Source: Phytophthora sp. 'mugwort' (Eukaryota; Oomycota; Peronosporomycetes; Peronosporales; Peronosporaceae). Taken from it: DNA of 64,000 bases. The number at the start of each line of letters is the position of its first letter. The first letter of the stretch is position 1. The notes under the pieces were generated by a model, which made no database searches, was not told where the DNA came from, and worked only from the letters and a program-made list of their open reading frames with translations. Below, piece after piece: positions 10,641 to 20,102 of this stretch. The stretch is from positions 2,108,001-2,172,000 of the forward strand of contig JAUCEF010000011.1 of NCBI GenBank assembly GCA_033558025.1. Direction: 5' to 3'. The translations under genes and the position numbers were made by a program.

Positions 10641-13390
10641 TAAACAGTCGCGATAGCTTCCAGACATCGCCTCATAGCTTCAACCGTGCACACCACTCGT
10701 CCACTCTTAACCGCTACCGGTATTGCATCCTCGTCATCGTCTTCATAGATCATCATCTTCACGGATAGCAAAACCGTCCAGCAACGAAACTTTCACAATT
10801 CCGGCCAACCCGTGCTTGTTGACACGTTGCTACTACCTCCACGTAATGCGAAGCGTCCCCGTTACACGTGGGACGTGTGCTCAACGTCTCCAATGCCTTC
10901 GCCGTGCTTCCAAATAGCGCCGAGCAATCGAACCACAAGGCAGTCTTCTTCGGCGCCTTCTACGTCGCCATGCACTCGCCGTAGCGGACCAATCACACAG
11001 TTTCCTCCAGATGCGTACCGCGTTTCCCGCGAAATAGCCAGCGACCTAAGGCGCAAGCTGAACCCAGTACCGGTATGGGATTGTTAGACCGGTACATTTA
11101 GCCGCGAGCCAGTACAAACGCGCCCAGTTCAACTCCGGAATCTTGTCACGCAACGGCGGGACATCGGCCGTCTGCGTCCCCATCTGGCGGCTCGCTCGAG
11201 CTGTGCTTCTTACTTTCCACTTCCATCGCTTCTTGCAGCATCTGGAAGACAGCCCGACCTACCTTGCCCTGGCGAGGCCACTCGCGCATCATCCGTTTCT
11301 GGATCCGGGACAAACTTTTGACAGCCACAACAGTCTCAAGCGGGCTCACGAACGGCACCTAGAGGTTCAGCATGACGGTGTCCTTATTAATCTTGTCATT
11401 CTCAACCGCCACTCATCACCTCTTCTGCCGTTATCACGTTCATCTGGTCCATTTTTTTTTTTTTCAAACTCCTCGACCATCACCATGGCCGAACCTTCGA
11501 CACACGTGACCCGCTCCACCGTTTGTTTTTGGAGTCACGGGTCGCTCTCGGCATACTCCAAATTCTCTAGCGTGCCTGCAAACCATTATTGCCAGTACTC
11601 TGGCGACGACTTCCCTTGCGGCGACGCTCGCTTCATGTGCTTCAGCATAGCGACCAGAAGAACCAAATAACGACCATGTCCTTTAAGGGCGGTTCCTTCT
11701 GCGTCTAAGAGTTCTGCTCCAAGCGGTGGTTGCGATCAACTCATCAAGCGGATGTAGCCGGTCTATTAACTCCTGGTCGTACGCCTCGATTTCGACGACG
11801 ATCTCCGTTTCAGCCAGCACTGTGCCTTCACGTTCAGGTGTGCACTCCTCCATAGCATCCGCGGAGAGGCGCGCATACGGAGCAACTGTCTCTGTCTCCA
11901 CAATCAGCATTTCTTCAGGGTCAACTTTTTTTTTTACCGCTTTAAAAGTGACGCAGCAATGCACTCGGCACTCTATACCCGTACGGAGGACCATCCGACT
12001 CGATCGTCGACTCAGATTCCACTTCCAACACGACAAGCACGCTCTTCCTACACCGAAACCTTCCTCCGCGTCATCAATATCCTTTCTGGACTAAAACGCG
12101 ACCTTGGGCTCCTTAGCCTTCTTGAAGATCCCTTTGAGGACACGCGGACCTTTCCTCTTTGACCATTATCCATGGCCCCCGCACCAGGGACCTCAGCTCA
12201 GGCTCCTTCGATGCAACATCCTTGGCTACGTGCGGTTCCGCAACGAGGTATGCTTCCTTCTTCGGCACCGAGGAGACATTACCATCCCTTTCGTCGTACT
12301 TACTCCCGGAGACGTATGTCTCTACCATCACTGACGCTCCCCCTTTCTCGGGTGCCTTTTCTTCACCCGCGACGTGGTCACCTACGACTCAGCTATGGCG
12401 ACCTCGTCCAGGCTCACCGCGACCACTTCACCTATACCTTTGGCAGCTCATCCTTGCTCGCTTCTACTTCTCAGTCCTTCTTCACCGGGTCCTCGCTCAC
12501 CATCAGCGAGAGATACCGCTCCTTCACACCATCTTCTTCTATCTTCACGACCGACGCAGCGCCCTTATCCCTGCCCGCCTTGATCACATCCCTCTCGACC
12601 TTCGCCTTCATGCGGCAACCATACCCTCCTTTTCCTTGTCACGGTCACCCGAAACATTCACCCGTCTCGAGAAAGGAGTGGCTCGCTCCTCTCCATCCTC
12701 ACGCCCGCGCCATCGCCGAGACGGCGGTAGGCTTACCTCGCAGCCGCCCCCGCTGGTAACATCCCGTGCTGCGCTAAAACTAGTTGCTGGGCCGCACCTC
12801 CAACCAGCTATGGCAACGGTTGCAGTCGACGAAGCGCGAGCGAGGTGGGTCCGTGGAAGAGCGGGGTGATCGCGGCACGGATATGTGTGAATAAAAAAAT
12901 CGCTGGATTATCCTAATTTGCAAACGAGATAACAACAGTTCCACCGGGTCTAAGGAAGCGTATGCTGGGGACGCTGGCCTCGAGCCCAGCCAGTGACATC
13001 CCGGTAGCGTGCGAGCGGCTCATGCTCAAGGACATCCATAGAGGACGAATTCTCGGATGCGGCCCCGAAGAAGAGGAAGGGATCTCCGTTGCTAGCTTTA
13101 GTGGACGCTTCGGCTACGCGGTGCCAGGACATTTAGCTGCAGCAGAAGCAGTGGCAGGAGAAGATGCTGCAATCGCGCTGGCAGGATAAATGGTCGCCTA
13201 GAACCGTTCATCGACGATGAACGCTGTGTCGAGTCCGGTTGCGTCTGTGAGAGCTCGTACTCCGCTACAAAGCGGTCGACCATTCCGTGGGATCTCGATG
13301 GAGGCCGACAGCCGGACACAAGAAGGAATGCTCGCGTGCAGACGGCGTGGCTTTAAAGGCTATTGACGAGCTAAGCGTAAGCGTTCAGCT

Positions 13391-13570
13391 ATGGACTGCC
13401 GCGATTGTGGGCAATACGGCCATATTCACATGGAGTGTGATGGCGGTGCGTACTTCGCGGGGTACGAATCTTCGGGTAGTCGTACTGCCACCTGTTACGT
13501 TTGTCACGAGTCGGACCGCTCTATGCGCGATTGTTGTGAAACCGGATCCGTAAAGCCTCAAACGTCCTGA
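13391..13570 (+). pseudogene. Gag nucleocapsid zinc-knuckle fragment (CCHC)
   Basis: A 59-codon frame opens with MDCRDCGQYGHIHMEC, a perfect C-X2-C-X4-H-X4-C knuckle preceded by a basic RAKRKR stretch. A second would-be knuckle, CYVCHESDRSMRDC, has arginine where the zinc-binding histidine should be. This is the nucleic-acid-binding part of a retrotransposon Gag. It runs opposite to the retropepsin 2.8 kb away. Confidence 0.65.
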
Positions 13571-15899
13571 TAATGGAGTTGCCCATCACCGTTCTGCTTC
13601 TGGTCTCTTCGGCGTCTGGCGGAACCAACAACCTTGCCACCTCTCCGCGTGCGACACGAACAACTCCCAGACGTCCTTCGCCTACTCAGCGTGGATAAAT
13701 CCAAGTAAAACATAGGCATCTTTACCTTGTGGGCCTCCAACTTGGACAACTCGACCTCATTCAGATGCCCGCCGTAACACTGCGATTCGGGGTCTTCCTC
13801 GCGACCGTCGGAAGCTTGCCATTCCACGTCTGCCTCGACGCCTTACTGAGCTTGGTCTAGGTATCACACCCATAGTCACTGTACGCCTGCTGGGCCTCAA
13901 AACGACTGGTTGCTTTTGGCTTGGCCGCCTTGCGCATCATCTTCTTCATGGTCGCCATCTTCGGCTCCGCTCCTGCCAGAGCCAGGGGGCTCTGGACGTT
14001 CCACGTCCACCGGGATGGATTGCCGCTGCGACGGATCTCCAGTCCCGTGTACTGGCTGATGAAGCCACATGGACCCTTCTCCGGCTCTTTCTCGGCTTCT
14101 TACGGCTCGGACTCAGTCTCGTGCACCTCATAGTAAGAAGTCGCATCCTCGCCCGCAGTGACCCGGCGAGTTAGCAGATACGTCAATCTCGCAGGCGGCC
14201 CAGCTCCCCTCCCCACGTACGACACGTGTGAGCACCAAGGGTCTCGGCCAGCTTCCGTCTTCACCCCCAGCTTCACGGTTCCTTATTCCTTCACCGTAGG
14301 ATCAGCTTCCTCCGGAGGCTTGTGCTCGTCTTCCTCTCGTCCGACTGGAGCCCCCCCCCCCATCATCTCACCGTGCAACGTGCTACGAGCGGCTAAAGGC
14401 ACAGCATGACCCCGTCGCTCCTGGATCCCCCTTGTCGGTTCGGAACGCGGAGCACCGCCTCCTTGTTGTCGAAACTTCTCCAGCTCGTCCCAAGTCTGTT
14501 CCGCCCGAGCTCGAGCCATAGCCGATGGGGTCACGGTCTTCCCCCCTCTCCCCCGCGCGTCGCCCGTCTCTTGCTCGTCTCCTCTTTGAACGTCTCCGCT
14601 AGGATTGTCTTCACTGTCGTTCAGACAACTCTCACCGTCACGTATGCATTCATGGCGCTCACCTTCATACACCACCATATTCACCAAACTATTTCCGATG
14701 TCTCCTTCACCAGTTGGTAACCGCGCAACGACGCCAGGTTCACCAATTCATCAATTCAGTCGCTAACCCAGCAACCTGCCTTGTTCCACAAATTCCCGCT
14801 CTATAACCGCGCGCCTCGGCTTCCACGACCGTACCGTACTTCTAGTCGACTACACCGCGGCCCCCTTGATCCCTTGTTCTCCACGCTACCCCAGCGTCTT
14901 GTTTTCCACGGCCGCAACTGTTCCACATCTCCTCCGTCGATCCGTGAATTCCTCCGGTGCGTACTCCTTGGTAGTCTCCAACGCGTCCCGCGCGGCTGTT
15001 CTGGTGCTGTGGGCGAAGCTCTTCACACTCGACGTAGACTCCACTACACACCTCATACTCGAAATCCTTACGCCGAAGTCCGTATCCTGCTTATCCACCA
15101 CGTGTCGCGAGCCGTTCTGGTTCGGGGCGGACAAGCGTCGTATGGAAAGAGTGAAATACAAGGGCTCAACTGCTCGCTGCACAACACAATCAATACCAAA
15201 ATACGTAAAGACTTATTAGCTTAGCTGTAACCAAGCAAATTCACGACTGACTGATAAAGCAGGAACGACGAGCACCCTTGCACCATTCTCCTTCTTACCT
15301 CGCAACTCAGTCCGTCCGTGGAGACGATGCTCGCGCGCGCCGCACCCGGGAACTGGCCGTTCACCCCTCCCGACCTTCGCACCGAGTCTGTGTCACACAG
15401 GCCTGCACCATGCCACCCGTCCTGTCATCCTTGCGCGGATTAATCCTGCCTGACACCGGGCTCTCCTTTGGTAAACCTGGCCCGACAGTCCCCCCCCCCC
15501 GACCCGGATTTGCTCTTCAAAGGCTATGCCATGCAACTGGTCAGATCCGGGTCGACCCGTGCCGCTTGCTTGTCGGCCGTGTCCTGGCCTCTTTAAGTTG
15601 CTCATCCATGAGCCGTCCCCGGAAGGTTCCGCCCATGAATCGTACGCCTCCACAGTGACCGAGGCGGTTGCCACCGTCCTTTGCAAAAGTCCTCGGGGCT
15701 GTAATGATAGGGTCCGCAAAATGCTGTGCAACCAGTGGACGGAACTGTGTACAATCACATCTGTTCCGAGTTTTCCAGACTTTACTGTGCTGCCTCACAA
15801 GATGGATCAGAGATGCATTATAAGGTACTTTAATAGGTTGTCAGCCTCGACGACAGCTTGCTTTTCCAAATGATGGTGGATTTTTGTTGTATACGGTAA

Positions 15900-17143
15900 G
15901 CATGCTGTTGTTTAGTGTCTACATTGTAAAATATATACCATTGCTATTTTTCTACCTCATTTAATGTTATTATTCGCTGGCAATATATATAGCGTATAAA
16001 TATTTTTTTTTTGATTTACCGACATTTAAAAACTTAATGAGTGCGGGAGGGTTGAGCCAAGAGCAACTTCAACTTTTTCATGCTGAAACCCAAATAACAT
16101 GTTTTTAGTTGGCCAAGTTTTTTTTGGTTCGTATCGTGACATCCAAAGATATCGGTAGACAGCGAGTTCTTTTGCAATTATTCATTTTATGTTGATGGAG
16201 GGCTTCCCTCTACTTGAAGCATACTGGGGGCTGAACCCCCAGACTCCGCAATAGCAAACAATCTTTGGGTCGCGGCAACGGACCCGTTCGCTGGGGAGCT
16301 GGCCCACTGACGAAAACTAGGGGTGAGCTAGCAGTGAAGGCACAATAAGTATTTATCATTATGTTTTCAGATCATTAATGTATTTTTTAAACCAGCTTGT
16401 ACATTTCATTAATGTATAAAGCTAGCCAGTTTTTTTTTTGTACAGTGCGATGATGGAGGCTTTCAAACTCGACGACAGAGTCGACGCGTTGCCACGACGC
16501 CACGACGCGGACGACAAACTGGGCGTTGAGTCAGCGAAAGCGTTCTCCTCGTCGTCAACGCGGTAGATTTAGCGCCGAATTGTCCCTCCTCAATGCGGAG
16601 GGTTGGAGTATGGTTCGAGGCGAACGTTGAAGTGGCTGACCGACATTTAGACTATTTCAATAGTGCCATGTGATTGGCTGGGAATAGGGTCAACACGCCT
16701 TACGATTGGCTGGTGGCAGGATTGATTAGTCGAGGGATCAATTAGACACAGACAACCTCACGAGCGATCCTGCGACGGGTTGATCCAGTTGAACACACTG
16801 AGGCTCAATTTGTTTGCCTCGAGCTCAGTCTGAGCAGTGGCCACCAACTGCATTTGCTAGTTCCGACGTCGGCAGTGACTCCATTCAGCGTCATCATCGG
16901 AACTGAAATTCGAGCAAGCGCATCGTACTGTACTCAAGTTAGCATGAGACATTCCGGAATGTATCCGTACAACTCGCTGTCGTGGGATCAAACGTCGCAA
17001 TATGTATCCCTTAGTTATTACATAAATTTTAATGTGGCTTGTCTATTAATTATCACGTTCGAATAATGCTTAACACAATAACAATATGTGAATGCAAAAC
17101 CGTATATTCCCTTCAAGAATCATTATAAACAGGATCATACAAA
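15900..17143. other. AT-rich intergenic stretch upstream of the FYVE gene
   Basis: No coding frame is convincing. It contains poly-T runs, a GC hairpin at 16224-16242, and a GC-rich patch at 16440-16570. The last part should hold the promoter of the FYVE/CRAL-TRIO gene. A TATA-like CATTATAAAC lies near 17121, only about 20 bp before the first ATG. Confidence 0.4.
16224..16242. repeat. Perfect 7-bp-stem hairpin
   Basis: CTGGGGG, loop CTGAA, CCCCCAG. No T-run follows closely and it is far from any stop codon, so I do not call it a terminator. It may be the core of a degenerate repeat. Confidence 0.6.
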
Positions 17144-20017
17144 ATGGATAAAACCACGTGTCGCTTGCACGTCGTACTCGAACACGTTCCGACCCGCTCT
17201 CGTCACTTCACACTTCGACAGTTAAACCTCAAGCGGCTCCGGTTTGACCCACGCACGACTGTCGCCATCAGTATGGGGGCTGGCGAACGCCTCGCAATGC
17301 CGCGCTTTCTGCGTGAGACCTACCGCGACCATCGGGCACCCGACGTGGCTCCCTCTTCATCGTCCCCAGCGTCGCCCAGCGCGGGCGAAGCGGAGCCCTC
17401 AGTGGTCGAGGAGCTCCAGCGACGCAAGGCCGCCTTCTTGGCGCACTTCAAGAGCAATAGTGCGCCCATACCTAGCAGCGAGGATGCTGCGATGCCCACG
17501 GCATCGGACTTCAGCAGCACGCGATCGCTAGACGGCAATTTGGTCCCACAGAGCGACACGGACTCCAAGTGCCACGTATGCAATGCGCCGCTCCGACTTC
17601 TGCGACTTCGAGTAGGTTTTATTGCTTTTTTTTTTCGCGATATAGTTTGGGTTTTATTGGGTGAAATTGACGCTCTGTGTGGTGTTTTTCTTGTGGTGCT
17701 GCAGCACCGATGCCGGAACTGCGGGCAGGCAGTGTGCGGCGTGCACAGTAAAAATCAAGTACCGCTGCCGCACCTGGGTATCATGAAGGAGGTGCGAGTG
17801 TGTGACTTGTGCACCAGGCAGTTGGTGCAACGTCGAGCGGGGTATCGCAGTCCGAAGAGTTCCAGAATGAGGCAGAACTCGAACCCCAATTATGTTGAGC
17901 GAGAGAGCGATCCGGAGCTCTCGCCAGTGACTGGAGAGAGGATGCCGGCGCCGTTAACGCCGCCTGCACCTGCGAAGGATAGAATGCCTTCGGTGGACGG
18001 TGTGGTGGCTGCACCAGGATCTCCTGAAATCGGCAGTCGTGGAAGTTTCAACTTAAATTCACTGGGCAGCGGACTGACGAATAGTAGCGCCAACGCAATG
18101 AGTAGTGCCAATGCGATGCCGGGAATATTGTACAGCTGCTTGCTGGAGGAGCAGGACAACACCATGGACGAGATTTTATATCTGGGCACGTTTACGATGG
18201 GTGGGCGATCCCTAGCGAGTCGTCGGATGAGCGCGAATGTGGCGCTGTGGAAGTGGAGAATCTTCATGTTGACGACGGCGGAGATGTTGTGTTTTAAAGC
18301 TACAGGATCGATACCTGATGATGATTCAGCTTCGATGTCGGCGATGGCGCTGGGCGAGGTACGATCATCTGTCCATCTGTCGGATATTCTGCACATCGAA
18401 GTGAACGACCAGTTCCCACGCATTCTTACGGTGATCCGCGCAGATGGCCGGGTGTTCCGTGTACGAGCACGTACTCCGGAGCAGTGCACGGAAATTGCGG
18501 CCACGTTGCGCAAGGCAATGCAGCTTTTCCAGGACGCCCTCTTTAAGCTGCAGCGTGGTCCGCAACCTGAGGACAACTCGATCAGCTGTGTGACTGTCCA
18601 GCATGAATCGTCGCTCCCCGAGTCCATAGTTGTCAGCAACCCCGCTGTTGGCGAAGCCTTCCAGGTGGAGATGTATCCTTCGAGCATTCTCCGATTATAC
18701 GTGAATGGACCTTCGGCGAATGGTACTGCTCTCTACTCATGCGAAATGCTGACCCGTGGCAATAAGGAGCGTCCACCCGTTGTAGTGGAGGCTGAACCAT
18801 TGGGCAACGGCCCGCGTGATGACCACGTGCTGCATGTTACTGTTCGAACGGAGAAGGTCCTGGGCAGTTTGGTGGGCGCAGAGGAGACCAACCGACGCTT
18901 TTGGGGGTTGACCTCCTTCCTGGCAGCCGTGGCGGCAGTCATGAATTCGATGGATAACGGTTCGTTTGAACTGCTGGCTTGGTTATCAGCTCTTGTTCTG
19001 TTCCTTACACGCTTCCATGAGCGCATCAGCTTACTGCTTACGACAAAACGCTTATCGCGGGCACAGCAGTTACGTGTTGAATGTGTAAGCATCGCGATGG
19101 GTAAAAGTGAAGGCTCGTCGGAGGGCGACGATGACGAACAGGGCGAGGAAATTGAGCTAGATAACCGCTTCCTCGCTGGTTGTGAAGGCGATGTAGAGGA
19201 AGCGAAGGAGCGCTATGCTGCCACGATGAAGTGGCGGAAGGAAAATGACGTCGACACGATTTTACTGCGCCCGTCTCACGTATTCACGGACATGAAGGAG
19301 TGTTTTACTCACTTCGCACATAAGAAGGATCGACAGGGTCACCCCATTTCTTTCGAGTTCCTTGGCGGCCAACGGAAGGCGCTGCATGATTTCACAGCTC
19401 GTGGTGTTACAGAAGATGAAGCGATTATGCACCATGTGCGAATGATGGAGTTCATGTGGAACGTGATTGACCCACGGCCATTCCCAGAAGGCAACATGCT
19501 AAAGATTTACGATATCAAGGGCATTTCCATGGCTGATTTGTCAAGCGATGTGGTAAACTACACGAAGAAGTGGGGCGAGGTGGTCGCCACGTACAACCCA
19601 GAGCGTGTGTACCAGGTGTTCATCATCAATCCGCCTGCGTGGTTTAACCTAATTTGGAAACTGGTTTCTCCGCTCGTCAACCCCAAAACACGTGAGCGAA
19701 TTCATGTGCTTCGTGGGCAGAAGGACATCACCAAAGCACTTCTGGAGTTTGTAGCACCAGAAAATCTGCCTAAAGAATACGGCGGAGAGTGTCAGTGTAA
19801 GGGCGGGTGCTTCACGCATTCCCCCGAAGAAAATGACATCCGCGAGTGGACTGAGTTCGTGAACGCCAATTACCATGGGGACGCTCACGATCCAGTCCTC
19901 GTCGACGCCTACAACAAACTCTGCGAAAAGTATCAGAAACAATTGCCACGTCCAGGTTCCAGCACCATCTCCGCTCCTCACGTTCTGTCAAGCGGGACAA
20001 CGCCTGAAGCTAGATAA
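17144..20017 (+). CDS. FYVE - PH - CRAL-TRIO (Sec14-like) lipid-binding protein
   Basis: A probable membrane-trafficking or lipid-transfer protein of 926 residues after removal of one intron (17612-17704). A FYVE-type zinc finger spans residues 143-195: CHVC, then HRCRNCGQAVC and CDLC. The family binds PI3P on endosomes. A PH domain follows at about 315-430 (ILYLGTF...LRKAMQLF). A hydrophobic pair (about 558-601) could be a membrane hairpin, and a CRAL-TRIO/Sec14 domain spans about 640-850 (EAKERYAATMKWRK, ILLRPSHV, MLKIYDIKGISMADLS). The frame opens at ATG 17144, but ATGs at 17273 and 17297 (MPRFLRET) are alternative starts and the first 43 residues look unlike the rest. It converges on PMS2, whose stop is 85 bp away. 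Combining FYVE, PH and Sec14 in one chain fits the oomycete habit of domain fusions. Confidence 0.9.
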   Translation: MDKTTCRLHVVLEHVPTRSRHFTLRQLNLKRLRFDPRTTVAISMGAGERLAMPRFLRETYRDHRAPDVAPSSSSPASPSAGEAEPSVVEELQRRKAAFLAHFKSNSAPIPSSEDAAMPTASDFSSTRSLDGNLVPQSDTDSKCHVCNAPLRLLRLRVGFIAFFFRDIVWVLLGEIDALCGVFLVVLQHRCRNCGQAVCGVHSKNQVPLPHLGIMKEVRVCDLCTRQLVQRRAGYRSPKSSRMRQNSNPNYVERESDPELSPVTGERMPAPLTPPAPAKDRMPSVDGVVAAPGSPEIGSRGSFNLNSLGSGLTNSSANAMSSANAMPGILYSCLLEEQDNTMDEILYLGTFTMGGRSLASRRMSANVALWKWRIFMLTTAEMLCFKATGSIPDDDSASMSAMALGEVRSSVHLSDILHIEVNDQFPRILTVIRADGRVFRVRARTPEQCTEIAATLRKAMQLFQDALFKLQRGPQPEDNSISCVTVQHESSLPESIVVSNPAVGEAFQVEMYPSSILRLYVNGPSANGTALYSCEMLTRGNKERPPVVVEAEPLGNGPRDDHVLHVTVRTEKVLGSLVGAEETNRRFWGLTSFLAAVAAVMNSMDNGSFELLAWLSALVLFLTRFHERISLLLTTKRLSRAQQLRVECVSIAMGKSEGSSEGDDDEQGEEIELDNRFLAGCEGDVEEAKERYAATMKWRKENDVDTILLRPSHVFTDMKECFTHFAHKKDRQGHPISFEFLGGQRKALHDFTARGVTEDEAIMHHVRMMEFMWNVIDPRPFPEGNMLKIYDIKGISMADLSSDVVNYTKKWGEVVATYNPERVYQVFIINPPAWFNLIWKLVSPLVNPKTRERIHVLRGQKDITKALLEFVAPENLPKEYGGECQCKGGCFTHSPEENDIREWTEFVNANYHGDAHDPVLVDAYNKLCEKYQKQLPRPGSSTISAPHVLSSGTTPEAR
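17612..17704 (+). other. 93-bp intron with no stop codon, inside the FYVE finger
   Basis: It starts GTAGGT, ends CTGCAG, and contains a T-rich tract. It is exactly 31 codons long with no in-frame stop, so the reading frame runs through it. Removing it joins RLLRLR to HRCRNCG, restoring normal FYVE spacing. Leaving it in would insert a hydrophobic 31-residue segment between the first two zinc-ligand pairs. Confidence 0.85.
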
Positions 20018-20102
20018 TTATTCACATTGCGTTAAATCGATGTGGCTCGCACTCACGCGCAGACCGAACTAATCTTAAGCTTGTGCGCTTGAGTACACGA
20101 TG

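Larger units (their letters stand above)
9560..15900. mobile_element. Scrambled LTR-retrotransposon (Gypsy-like) graveyard
   Basis: The region holds GC-rich, coding-like sequence full of stops and frameshifts on both strands. On the minus strand there is a retropepsin core (10536-10640) and, further along, charged Gag-like stretches at 11683-12036 (acidic, PEEMLIVETETVAPYA), 12113-12331, 12560-12620 (VERDVIKAGRDKGAASVV) and 14283-14687 (AMARARAEQTWDELEKFRQQ). On the plus strand at 13391-13570 a nucleocapsid-type zinc knuckle is readable. Opposite orientations suggest at least two nested or rearranged elements. I could not find reverse transcriptase, integrase or a matched LTR pair. Family assignment is by the Gag-PR plan only. 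Confidence 0.6.

Noticed and set aside
12159..12869. Plus-strand 236-codon ORF rich in Pro/Ser/Arg
   Set aside because: The minus strand here carries Gag-like charged sequence; the plus frame is its complement and has no motif.
17890..18687. Minus-strand 265-codon ORF
   Set aside because: Antisense to the PH/FYVE protein gene; no independent evidence of coding.
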